Assembly: GCA_963837445.1 (NCBI GenBank)
Contig: CAWINK010000003.1
Coordinates: 62,001-126,000 of the forward strand
Source: JACVRW01 sp963837445
GTDB taxonomy: Bacteria > Actinomycetota > Thermoleophilia > Solirubrobacterales > Thermoleophilaceae
Direction of reading: 5' to 3'
DNA: 64,000 nt
Position 1 is the first letter of the stretch. The number at the start of each line of letters is the position of its first letter. The notes beneath the pieces were generated by a model, which was given only the letters and a program-made list of their open reading frames with translations, was not told where the DNA came from and ran no database searches. Of this stretch, positions 34,832-42,814 are shown one piece after another. Position numbers and translations under genes: made by a program.

Positions 34832-35361
34832 TCTCACAGGTGGCGAACCGGCTCGGAGCCCTTGCCCTAACGCTGAGCGACGGCATCAGAGACGCAACCG
34901 AGGCGGCCACGGGGATGGCAGGGGGTCTCCCTGCCGCGCTGGTGTCGCTTCACGAGTGGGCGGACGGCAGCTCGGTGGAGGTGCTGGCCGACGCGATGCG
35001 CGTCTCGCACTCCCGCGCGGTGCGCGTGGTCGACCGTCTCGAGGCGGCCGGCCTGGCGCGCCGCGAGTCAGATCCCTCGGACGGGCGACGTGCGCTGGTG
35101 TGGCTCGAGCCGGCCGGTCGCGAGCTGGCCGAGCGGGCGCTCGAGGCACGCTCGCGCGTCCTCCTTTCCGCGGTCGCGGAGCTCGATGCCGCGGACGTGC
35201 GCGATCTGGAGCGGCTGCTCGGGGTGCTGCTCGCTGCGACGACCGTCGACGTGCGGGCGGCTAAGGAGACGTGCCGGCTCTGCGACGCGCACGCCTGCGG
35301 GCACTACGAGGGAGTGTGCCCGGTGAGCCTGGCCGCAGATTGGTGGAGAGCACTGGCGTGA
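34816..35361 (+). CDS. MarR-family regulator with C-terminal Cys-rich motif
   Basis: 181 residues from ATG 34816 (GTG 34810 would lie directly on the -10 hexamer). Winged helix 'LVSLHEWADGSSVEVLADAMRVSHSRAVRVVDRLEAAGLARRESDPSDGRRALVWL'. The C-terminus is unusual: 'ETCRLCDAHACGHYEGVCPV' contains CxxC, CGH and a fourth Cys, a possible zinc or redox site not found in standard MarR proteins. Its stop overlaps the start of a LivM permease (GTGA), so the two are coupled. Confidence 0.82.
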   Translation: MPEAYISQVANRLGALALTLSDGIRDATEAATGMAGGLPAALVSLHEWADGSSVEVLADAMRVSHSRAVRVVDRLEAAGLARRESDPSDGRRALVWLEPAGRELAERALEARSRVLLSAVAELDAADVRDLERLLGVLLAATTVDVRAAKETCRLCDAHACGHYEGVCPVSLAADWWRALA

Positions 35362-36407
35362 CCCGCGCTCGCGACGCAGGCCTCGCGCCCGTGGTCGCCC
35401 TGTTCGCCCTCGCCACGGTCGCACCCCTCCTCTTCAGCGCGAACAGCGACGTGCTCAACAACATGGTCCTGGCGGCCATCTACGTGGTGATGGCGCTCGG
35501 GCTCAACATCATCGTGGGCTTCGCCGGCCTGCTCGACCTCGGCTACGTGGCCTTCTTCGCGATCGGCGCCTACACGGCCGCCTACTTCGGGTCGGGGTAC
35601 TGGGGCGACGGCATTCACCTCAACTTCCTGCTCATCCTCGCGCTCGCCGTAGCGGCGACGGCCGTGGCCGGCGCCCTGATCGGCGTGCCGACGCTGCGGC
35701 TGCGAGGCGACTACATCGCGATCGTCACGCTCGCCTTCGGCGAGATCATCGGCCAGATCGTGTCCAACGGCCGCCAGATCGAGCTCTTCGGCGGCACGCT
35801 CACCTCCGGCCCGATCGGCATCGGACCGATCGACCGCATCGAGCTGCCGCTGATCGGCCGCTTCGACGCGCTGAACCTTCGCCCCTGGTACTGGTTCGCG
35901 CTCGCGCTGGTGGCACTGGTGCTCGTCGTGAACGTCAACCTGCGCGACTCGCGCATCGGACGGGCGTGGATCGCGATGCGGGGCGACGAGTCGGCTGCCG
36001 CCTGCGCCGGGATCCCCATCGCCCGCACCAAGCTCCTGGCGTACGGGACGGGCGCCGCGTTCGGCGGGATCTCGGGCGCGTTCTTCGCCTCCTATCTGGG
36101 CGTCGTCAACCCGGCCCAGTTCGAGCTCTCGCTCTCGATCTTCATCCTCGCGATGGTCGTGCTGGGCGGCCTCGGATCGATCACGGGCGTCGTGGTCGGC
36201 GCGATCATCCTCTCGGTGGTCAACAACTACCTGCTGCCCGAAGTCCTGTTCGACCTTCCGAGCAAGGTCGGCCTGGCGTTCGACCTCTCGGAGATCAGCT
36301 CAGGCATCTACGGCGCGATCCTCGTGGTGGTGATGCTTCTCCGACCCCAGGGGCTCGTGCCGGCCCGGCGGATCGAGGAGCCAGGTCCTCTAGCGGATGC
36401 GGTGTGA
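35358..36407 (+). CDS. branched-chain amino acid-type ABC transporter permease (LivM-like)
   Basis: 349 residues from GTG 35358. LivM hallmarks: 'NNMVLAAIYVVMALGLNIIVGFAGLLDLGYVAFFAIGAYTAA', 'LRLRGDYIAIVTLAFGEI', the EAA-like loop 'RIGRAWIAMRGDESAAACAGIPIARTKLLAYGTGAAFGGISGAFFA', and 'VVLGGLGSITGVVVGAIIL'. About nine membrane segments. No LivH, LivG, LivF or binding protein is nearby, so it is an orphan permease; partners must be elsewhere, or it is a fragment of a displaced operon. Its 3' end overlaps the convergent PucR-type gene by 18 nt. Confidence 0.85.
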   Translation: MTRARDAGLAPVVALFALATVAPLLFSANSDVLNNMVLAAIYVVMALGLNIIVGFAGLLDLGYVAFFAIGAYTAAYFGSGYWGDGIHLNFLLILALAVAATAVAGALIGVPTLRLRGDYIAIVTLAFGEIIGQIVSNGRQIELFGGTLTSGPIGIGPIDRIELPLIGRFDALNLRPWYWFALALVALVLVVNVNLRDSRIGRAWIAMRGDESAAACAGIPIARTKLLAYGTGAAFGGISGAFFASYLGVVNPAQFELSLSIFILAMVVLGGLGSITGVVVGAIILSVVNNYLLPEVLFDLPSKVGLAFDLSEISSGIYGAILVVVMLLRPQGLVPARRIEEPGPLADAV

Positions 36408-37598
36408 GGCGGCGTCCCCGAGCCGCGCGCGCAGCGCCAGCTCGATCTCGAAGCGCGCGTCTGGGTCGGCGAGCGCGTCGCCGAGCAACTCCCGCAGGCG
36501 GCTGAGCCGGTAGCGAGCCGTCTGCGCGTGCAGCCCCAGCGTGCGTGCCATGGCGGCGGCGTTGCCCTGCTGCTGGACGTACGCGAGCGCGGTCTCCTCC
36601 ATTCGTTTGCGGGCCTTTGGGGTGAGGCCGTCGAACGCGGCGAGGCGGCGCACGGCGAGCCGCTCGACCAGGGGTCCGTTCTCGAACAGCAGCAGCTCGG
36701 TGAGAGCGTCCTCCACACGGACGAGCGCCGGTGCCTCGATCGCCCTGGCTTCGACCGCTCGCAGAGTTGCGCGGGCGAGCGACCAGGAGGCGCCGAGCTC
36801 GCCAAGCGCTCCGGTCGGCCCCAGTGCGGCTCGCGTCTTGGCGCCACGGGCGGCCAGGTCGAGCTCGACGCGTCGGCCGGGGCCGTCGGGGTCCGGGACG
36901 ATCGCGCAGCCGATCCCGTCCAGAACGGCGGTGACCGCGTCGATGGGCAGCCGCCTGGCGAGGCGCTCCAGGCGCTCCTCGTCGCACGCCAGTGCCGCCA
37001 CCGTCTGCGGCACGCGCCAGCTCGCCGCCTCGGCTACCGCCCGGAGGTCCGCCTCCGCGGCCGGCGGGTCGCGGACGAGCAGCGTCACCAGCTCGCGCCG
37101 CCGCCGCCGGCGCTCTCCCTCGAGCCGCGAGCGGGCCTCCGAGTAGCCCTCGACCGAGTCCGCTGACAGCTCCTCTATGTAGGCGAAGATCGACTCCGCG
37201 AGCAGGCTGAGCACCTCGGGCTCCACCCCCGCGCGCGTGGCGGCCGCGGCCAGCCGCCGCCAGGCCACGCGTGCGCCCACGCGGTAGGCGGACTGGAGGG
37301 CGTCGAGCGTGCGGCCCTCGCGCAACTCACCCGCGCCGAGCGCGGCATACACCTCGCGACCCGGACCGCGGTCCCCGGACGGGCTTCGTATCAGGTCCAC
37401 GAACTGCCGCAGGGCCTCGGATACGCCGGTCCGTACGCCGCGTCCGAACGACCCCTCCAGCGGGCGCGCGTAGTCGGGCACCTCGCGCGCGATCGTGGCG
37501 AGGATCTCGTCAGTGGTCGTCTCGAGCTCGGGCTCGATCAGATCGGCCACCTCGGGCGGCAGCGCGCGCCAGGGCTCGGTCTTGGCTGATGTTGTCAT
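36390..37598 (-). CDS. PucR-type helix-turn-helix transcriptional regulator
   Basis: 402 residues. N-terminal RsbR-like helical region ('LIEPELETTTDEILATIAREVPDYARPLEG'), a variable middle, and a C-terminal PucR helix-turn-helix ('LALVYVQQQGNAAAMARTLGLHAQTARYRLSRLRELLGDALADPDARFEIELALRAR'-type; residues ~335-400). Proteins of this type often regulate adjacent catabolic or lipid genes; it is divergent from the desaturase across 78 nt that contain an inverted repeat. Confidence 0.82.
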   Translation of the reverse strand: MTTSAKTEPWRALPPEVADLIEPELETTTDEILATIAREVPDYARPLEGSFGRGVRTGVSEALRQFVDLIRSPSGDRGPGREVYAALGAGELREGRTLDALQSAYRVGARVAWRRLAAAATRAGVEPEVLSLLAESIFAYIEELSADSVEGYSEARSRLEGERRRRRRELVTLLVRDPPAAEADLRAVAEAASWRVPQTVAALACDEERLERLARRLPIDAVTAVLDGIGCAIVPDPDGPGRRVELDLAARGAKTRAALGPTGALGELGASWSLARATLRAVEARAIEAPALVRVEDALTELLLFENGPLVERLAVRRLAAFDGLTPKARKRMEETALAYVQQQGNAAAMARTLGLHAQTARYRLSRLRELLGDALADPDARFEIELALRARLGDAASHRIR

Positions 37599-37634
37599 TC
37601 AAGTGAGCAAAACATGGACGCAAGTTCCCGCATA

Positions 37635-37656
37635 TCAGCGTATCTATATCCGCTGA
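37635..37656 (+). promoter_or_regulatory. inverted repeat between PucR-type gene and desaturase
   Basis: TCAGCG and CGCTGA flank a 10-bp A/T-rich spacer (TATCTATATC, 37641-37650) that could hold the -10 of the desaturase gene (ATG 37677). The repeat lies in the 78-nt divergent promoter, so the PucR-type protein is the obvious candidate to bind it. Confidence 0.45.
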
Positions 37657-37676
37657 CGGTAGGAATACTTGGAACC

Positions 37677-38597
37677 ATGACCAAGCTCGAGAAGCGCGTC
37701 AACGTCGTCGCGGTGGTGCTCCCGTTCACCGCCTTTCTCCTCGCGATAGTGCTGCTGTGGAACAGCGCGGTGTCGGCGAGGGATCTGGCCATCCTGGCCG
37801 TGATGTACCTCGTGACCGCCCTCGGCGTGACCGTCGGCTTCCACAGGCTGCTCACCCACCGCGCGTTCCAGGCGCCGAAGCCGCTCGCCTACACCTTCGC
37901 TGCGCTCGGCTCGATGGCCGTCCAGGGCCCGGTGATGAGCTGGGTGGCCGACCACCGCAAGCACCACGCGCATGCGGACGAGGAGGGCGATCCCCACAGT
38001 CCTCACGTCGGCCACGGCGACGGGGTGACCGGAGTGCTGGGCGGGCTCTGGCATGCCCACACGGGCTGGCTGTTCTCGACCCAGGGCCGTGCCAGCGCCC
38101 GCCGCTATGCCAAGGACCTCTACGAGGACCCGGGCATGCGGTTCATCAATCGACAGTTCCCGCTGCTCGTGCTGCTCAGCCTCGCGATCCCGGCCTTCGC
38201 CGGGTGGGCGCTCACGGGCACGCTCGCCGGCGCCGCCACCGGTCTGCTCTGGGGCGGGCTCGTGCGGATCTTCCTCGTGCACCACGTGACCTGGAGCATC
38301 AACTCGCTGTGCCACTTCCTCGGTACGCGCCGGTTCCAGACCGAGGACCACTCCACCAACGTCGCCTGGCTCGCGCTGCCCTCACTCGGCGAGGCGTGGC
38401 ACCACAACCACCACGCCTTCCCACGATCCGCTGCCCACGGCCTGCGCCGGTGGGAACGGCTGCTCGACCCGTCGGCGGGAGTGATCGCGGTCCTCGAGAA
38501 GCTCGGGCTTGCCCGGAACGTGATCAGGATCGCGCCAGAGCGCCAGGACGAGCGGGAGCATCAGGCCGGGCCGATGCGGGCGGGCGCGCGCGGCTAG
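37677..38597 (+). CDS. acyl-CoA/phospholipid fatty acid desaturase
   Basis: 306 residues. Membrane-bound desaturase with three His boxes: 'GFHRLLTHRAF' (HxxxxH), 'DHRKHHAHAD' (HxxHH) and 'WHHNHHAFP' (HxxHH), and four main hydrophobic segments. The di-iron enzyme introduces a cis double bond (usually delta-9) into stearoyl-type chains, which could also supply the unsaturated substrate for the fatty-acid methyltransferase at 22690-23958. ATG 37677 preferred; ATG 37614 lies upstream of the inverted repeat and is less likely. Confidence 0.88.
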   Translation: MTKLEKRVNVVAVVLPFTAFLLAIVLLWNSAVSARDLAILAVMYLVTALGVTVGFHRLLTHRAFQAPKPLAYTFAALGSMAVQGPVMSWVADHRKHHAHADEEGDPHSPHVGHGDGVTGVLGGLWHAHTGWLFSTQGRASARRYAKDLYEDPGMRFINRQFPLLVLLSLAIPAFAGWALTGTLAGAATGLLWGGLVRIFLVHHVTWSINSLCHFLGTRRFQTEDHSTNVAWLALPSLGEAWHHNHHAFPRSAAHGLRRWERLLDPSAGVIAVLEKLGLARNVIRIAPERQDEREHQAGPMRAGARG

Positions 38598-39211
38598 GGA
38601 GACAGGGCGACGCCGAGGGAGTCGGCGCCCACGAACTTCGGGGTGCCCTCCTCGTAGAAGACGTCGAGCTCGGTGATCGTGAAGCCGGCGGCGCCCAGCA
38701 GGTCGGGCACCGGCCGCGTGAGGTGGCAGCCTCCGAAGACCCGTTTCTGCACAGGCTCAAGCCGATGTTGCCAGCGACGCACCCGCTCGTCCGGGGCCAG
38801 GCCATGCTCGAGGAAGTGAAGGCTGCCTCCGGGCTTGAGGACCCGCCGCACCTCGGCGAGGGCAGCAGCCACGTCCGGGATCGTGCAGAGCGTCCACGTG
38901 GACAGGGCGGCGTCGAAGCTCCCGTCCGCGAATGGCAGGGCCTGGCCATCCAGGCCCGATCTCTCCACAGGAACGCGCGCCTCTCTCAGGCGTTTCCCGG
39001 CCAGCCTCCAGCCCACATCGGCCGGCTCGATCGCGGCAACCCGGGACACGGCCTCCGGGTAGAACGGGACGTTTAGTCCCGAGCCAAAACCGATCTCCAC
39101 GACCTCCCCCTCGAGCCGCTCGCACACGCGGCTACGCAGAGGCGCCGCATTCTTCATCGCGCACGCGACGTTGATTATTCGCGGAAGGACCTGCTCGCCG
39201 TAGAGACCCAT
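38594..39211 (-). CDS. class I SAM-dependent methyltransferase
   Basis: 205 residues. 'LEGEVVEIGFGSGLNVPFYP' (SAM motif I), 'VAAIEPADVGWRLAGKRL', 'GLDGQALPFADGSFDAALSTWTLCTIPDVAAALAEVRRVLKPGGSLHFLEHGL' and 'VQKRVFGGCHLTRPVPDLLGAAGF' are typical of METTL7-like phospholipid/thiol methyltransferases. It overlaps the convergent desaturase by 4 nt. TAACGT on the minus strand (39222-39217) is 5 nt before the ATG. Confidence 0.82.
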   Translation of the reverse strand: MGLYGEQVLPRIINVACAMKNAAPLRSRVCERLEGEVVEIGFGSGLNVPFYPEAVSRVAAIEPADVGWRLAGKRLREARVPVERSGLDGQALPFADGSFDAALSTWTLCTIPDVAAALAEVRRVLKPGGSLHFLEHGLAPDERVRRWQHRLEPVQKRVFGGCHLTRPVPDLLGAAGFTITELDVFYEEGTPKFVGADSLGVALSP

Positions 39212-39235
39212 GGGTCACGTTATCCGACCGAACCT

Positions 39236-39247
39236 GACCGTACGGTC
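39236..39247 (+). promoter_or_regulatory. palindromic operator-like site in divergent promoter
   Basis: GACCGTACGGTC is a perfect 12-bp palindrome of the type bound by TetR-family regulators. The TACGGT inside it (39241-39246) is the likely -10 of the gene starting at 39256. No TetR gene is in the window. Confidence 0.4.
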
Positions 39248-39255
39248 GGGCTCAC

Positions 39256-39819
39256 ATGTCGTCGCGGCCACGCTGGGATGCATGGATTGCCAACCTCGAG
39301 AACCTCGGGAAGGTGGCTGCCGGGCTGGCGGGGTTCGTCGGGGTGCTCTATGTGGTCGGCGCGGTGGTTATCGGAGTGCGCCTTGGCCTGAGAGATCTGC
39401 CCTCGACCGCGGTGGTCGCCCAACTTCCACGCGAGTTCCTGCTCTCGACGGGCCTCAACGTGGTCCTCCCAGCCCCCGCCGTGGCGGTGGGTCTCTACGT
39501 TTCGTTCGTCCTCGCGACGAAGCGGAGCAGAGAGAAGGTGGCGCGGAATGCCGTCGTTCTCGCTGCCGTTGTCGCAGTCGCATCCGCCGGCTACTACATC
39601 GCGAAGGCCCCGTTCCCAGCCAAGGTCTGCTCCCCGACAGGGAGCACAGCCGCCGCCGGCGATTTCATCGGCGAAACGGGCGACCGGGTCTACATCGGCG
39701 AACGCCGCGACGCGGAGGGCCAGCGCCGAATCGCGTCGGTGCCCGTGGCCGGCGTCGGACAGGTCCTGATTGGTGGCGGGGCAGAACAGGCCACCTGCCC
39801 CAGGGCCGAGCCCGGCTAG
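39256..39819 (+). CDS. membrane protein of unknown function
   Basis: 187 residues. Three hydrophobic helices ('VAAGLAGFVGVLYVVGAVVIGV', 'STGLNVVLPAPAVAVGLYVSFVLA', 'NAVVLAAVVAVASAGYYIA') and a soluble C-terminal part ('KVCSPTGSTAAAGDFIGETGDRVYIGERRDAEGQRRIASVPVAGVGQVLIGG') that looks like a small beta domain. No family recognised. Leaderless-type start after TACGGT. Confidence 0.65.
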   Translation: MSSRPRWDAWIANLENLGKVAAGLAGFVGVLYVVGAVVIGVRLGLRDLPSTAVVAQLPREFLLSTGLNVVLPAPAVAVGLYVSFVLATKRSREKVARNAVVLAAVVAVASAGYYIAKAPFPAKVCSPTGSTAAAGDFIGETGDRVYIGERRDAEGQRRIASVPVAGVGQVLIGGGAEQATCPRAEPG

Positions 39820-39874
39820 GCCGGCGGCGCTGCGGTCCGACGCCGGCCTTCCACGAGCGATGCTTACGACGCGC

Positions 39875-40552
39875 TCAGGCCTGAGGCTGCACCGGACGCT
39901 CGGGGGCCGGCGGCGTGGCGTCCCGCTGGCTCATCGAGAACGGCGGGTAGCGGTCCGTGACGAGGATGAAGGCATAGCCGACCACCCGGTTGTGCCAGCG
40001 GATCACGCCCTCCACGAACTCAAAGATGCCGCGCGGGTAGCGCCCGGTGAACAGGATCGCGAACCAGGCGCCGATCACGACGACGACCACCGCTATGTAG
40101 AGGAGGAACAGGACGATGTAGTGCGGGATGGCGAGGAGCCACTTGACCAGCGGTAGCCAGCGGTTCAGGTCGCGCTTGGCGTCGGGGTAGGGGAAGTCGA
40201 GCTGCACCCACTGCCGCTCGTCGGTCGAGGGATAGCGGTCGCTCATCAGCGCGAAGTAGGTGCCGACGCGATTGGTGAAGCGGAGCAGCTCGAGGTTCCA
40301 GTCGAACCACCAGCGCGGGTACTTCTCACGGAAGACGATCATCAGGAGCGGCGGCAGGAACAGCAGGCCGGCGCCGCCGACCGCGAAGGTCTCGGCGTTT
40401 CCGTCCCCACCGTAGGTGCCCGTGTAGCCCTCGATGGCGCCCAGCACGATCGCGATCGGGATCACCGTGAAGATTCGAAAGGCGGTGGCCAGACGATCCA
40501 GAGGGCGGTCTGGATAGTCGACCGAGAACCGGACTGGATGATCTTCGTTCAT
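39875..40552 (-). CDS. DUF4389 membrane protein
   Basis: 225 residues from ATG 40552. 'VRFSVDYPDRPLDRLATAFRIFTVIPIAIVLG' and the repeated 'YPRWWFDWNLELLRFTNRVGTYFALMSDRYPS' and 'GRYPRGIFEFVEGVIRWHNRVVGYAFILVTDRYPPF' are typical of DUF4389, with three or four membrane segments. Function unknown. Follows the MMPL gene by 25 nt on the same strand. Confidence 0.85.
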   Translation of the reverse strand: MNEDHPVRFSVDYPDRPLDRLATAFRIFTVIPIAIVLGAIEGYTGTYGGDGNAETFAVGGAGLLFLPPLLMIVFREKYPRWWFDWNLELLRFTNRVGTYFALMSDRYPSTDERQWVQLDFPYPDAKRDLNRWLPLVKWLLAIPHYIVLFLLYIAVVVVVIGAWFAILFTGRYPRGIFEFVEGVIRWHNRVVGYAFILVTDRYPPFSMSQRDATPPAPERPVQPQA

Positions 40553-40577
40553 GTGGCTCTCCTTCGGCTCATGCGTT

Positions 40578-42740
40578 TCATACCAAGACCTTCTCGCGCT
40601 CCGCCTCGACCTCGGGGGCACCCCGGCCCTCCAGCGAGACGTCCGGAAGCACGCGGTCCAGCCACGGGGGCAGCCACCAGGCGCGGTCGCCGAGCAGCGT
40701 GACCACCGCGGGTGCGATGACCATGCGCACGATCAGCACGTCGATCAGGATCGCGAGCCCGAGGCCGAGACCGAACATCTTCCCGATGAAGTCGGGCGCG
40801 GTCACAAAGCTCAGGAAGACCGCGGACATGATCAGGCCGGCGAACACCACGACCTTGCCGATGCGGCCCATCCCGTGGATAACGCTCTCGCGAGGCGCGT
40901 CCCCTTCGTTGTAGGCCTCGTGGATCCGGCTGAGCAGGAAGACGTTGTAGTCCATGCTCAACCCGAACAGGATCGCGAACAGCATGACCGGCAGGAACGA
41001 GATGATCGGGATGCCCGAGTCGGAGCCGATCAGGCTCGCGCCGATGCCCTCCTGGAACACCGCCACCACCACGCCGTAGGCGGCGGCGACCGAGAGCAGG
41101 TTGAAGACCGCGGACACGAGCGGGATCCACAGCGAGCGGAACACCATCACCAGCAGCAGCACCGAGAGCCCGATCACGACCGCGATGAACACCGGCAGGC
41201 GCCCCGCGACCTTGTCGGAGACATCCTCGAAGCCGGCGGTGTTGCCGCCCACGTAGACCTTCAGCGGCGTGTCGGCCGTTGCCCGTGGGATGACGTCGTC
41301 GCGCAGGCGATCGAGTAGCGCGGACGTCTTGGCGTCCTGGGGGGCGGTGGTCGGGATGGCGAAGATCGTGGCCATCTCGCCGTCCTCGCTGACGGACGCC
41401 TGAGGCACCGACTCGATGCCGGGCGTGTCGGCGACCGCCTCCTGGAGCGCGCGCAACTGCTGCTCGGTCTCAGGCGCGCCCTTCGGCGTGTCGACCGCAA
41501 GCAGCAACGGGCCATTGGAGCCCGGCCCGAACGCCTCGGTGAGCTGGTCATAGGCCACGCGCTGCGTGCGCGATTCGGCCTGGTTGCCGTCGTCGGGCTG
41601 GCCGATGCGCATATCGGTGACCGGGAACGCGAAGACGAGCAACACCACGACACCCGCGGCGATGGACGCCCATGGCCGGCGCGTGACGAACTCGCCCCAG
41701 CGGTTGAATGCAGGCGAGCCCTGGGCGTGCTCGGCCTTCTTCGGGACCAGCTTGCGCCCGAAGGCGCCCATCAGAATCGGAAGGATCGTCAGAGCCGACA
41801 CGACCACGGCGCCGATCGCGATAGCCGCGCCGAGGCCCATCTTCCCGACGTACGGGACGCCGATCACCAGCAGGCCGGCGATCGCGACCATCACGATCAG
41901 GCCTGCGGCCACCACGGTCACACCGGAGGTGGCCGCCGAACGCGCGGCGGCGTCCTCCACGCCGTCGCCCACGGCCCGCTGCTCGCGGTAGCGGCCGATT
42001 ATCAGCAGGGCGTAGTCGATGCCGGCGCCGAGGCCGAGCATCATCGCGATCACGGCAGCGAACGAGGGCAGGCCGAGTGGTGATGCCAGCGCTGCCAGCA
42101 GGATCTGGCCGGCCGCGACGCCTAGCAGCGCGCCGATGAGCGTCGCGCCCATCGCCCACCCGGAGCGGAACAGCAGCGTCAGCAGCACGATCGCTATGAG
42201 CACGCCGATCAGCTCGCCGACCGGGGCCTCCTGCTCGGCCGCCAAGTCGATCAGTATGCCGCGCGCCTCGACCTGCACCTCGGGCTCGGCGGTCTCGCCG
42301 GCCGCGATCAGCGCCTCGCCGTCGGCCTTGTCGATATCTCCGGGGTCGGTGGAGTAGCGCACGTCGACCGCCGCGAGGCGCCCGTCCTCCGAGACCTGGC
42401 CGCCCGGCCCGAACGGGCTCGCCACCAGCTCAACGCCCTCGAGCTCGCGAGCCTCCGCGAGCGCGCCCTCGATCGCCGACTTGGGCTCGGGATCGGAGAC
42501 CTTGCCCTCGTCGACCGTGAAGACGAGCGTCGAGTCCGCCCCGCCGAACGCGGGCGAGTGCGCCTGGAAGAGATCGATGGCCTGCTGCGACTCGGCCCCG
42601 GGGAGCGAGAAGTCGTCGGCGACCTCTTCAGCAGCGCCGGCCGCCAGGACGAGCAGCACCAGGACGCCGACCGCGGCCGCGAGGCTGCGCTTCCAGTGCG
42701 AGGACAGGGTGCGCGCCATGCGCGCGAGAAGCTGAGACAT
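40578..42740 (-). CDS. MMPL-family RND transporter
   Basis: 720 residues from ATG 42740 (TAGCAT, minus 42754-42749, 8 nt upstream). Two repeats each with one N-terminal helix, an external porter domain and five helices: 'ELIGVLIAIVLLTLLFRSGW', 'AAVIAMMLGLGAGIDYALLIIGRYREQ' (the GxxxDY motif) and 'FLPVMLFAILFGLSMDYNVFLLSRIHEAYNEG' in the second half. In actinobacteria MMPL proteins export lipids and siderophores or confer tolerance. Cargo is unknown; it is probably co-transcribed with DUF4389. Confidence 0.88.
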   Translation of the reverse strand: MSQLLARMARTLSSHWKRSLAAAVGVLVLLVLAAGAAEEVADDFSLPGAESQQAIDLFQAHSPAFGGADSTLVFTVDEGKVSDPEPKSAIEGALAEARELEGVELVASPFGPGGQVSEDGRLAAVDVRYSTDPGDIDKADGEALIAAGETAEPEVQVEARGILIDLAAEQEAPVGELIGVLIAIVLLTLLFRSGWAMGATLIGALLGVAAGQILLAALASPLGLPSFAAVIAMMLGLGAGIDYALLIIGRYREQRAVGDGVEDAAARSAATSGVTVVAAGLIVMVAIAGLLVIGVPYVGKMGLGAAIAIGAVVVSALTILPILMGAFGRKLVPKKAEHAQGSPAFNRWGEFVTRRPWASIAAGVVVLLVFAFPVTDMRIGQPDDGNQAESRTQRVAYDQLTEAFGPGSNGPLLLAVDTPKGAPETEQQLRALQEAVADTPGIESVPQASVSEDGEMATIFAIPTTAPQDAKTSALLDRLRDDVIPRATADTPLKVYVGGNTAGFEDVSDKVAGRLPVFIAVVIGLSVLLLVMVFRSLWIPLVSAVFNLLSVAAAYGVVVAVFQEGIGASLIGSDSGIPIISFLPVMLFAILFGLSMDYNVFLLSRIHEAYNEGDAPRESVIHGMGRIGKVVVFAGLIMSAVFLSFVTAPDFIGKMFGLGLGLAILIDVLIVRMVIAPAVVTLLGDRAWWLPPWLDRVLPDVSLEGRGAPEVEAEREKVLV

Positions 42741-42814
42741 GCCTAGCGATGCTAGGGCAGGGCTCAGACCACCAATTTGTGGCGTCACGGACCATATGGG
42801 CCTACCTTGGCCTG

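Noticed and set aside
37599..37676. Desaturase start at 37614
   Set aside because: That start would place the inverted repeat and A/T-rich -10-like stretch inside the coding region and add residues not typical of the family; ATG 37677 fits better.
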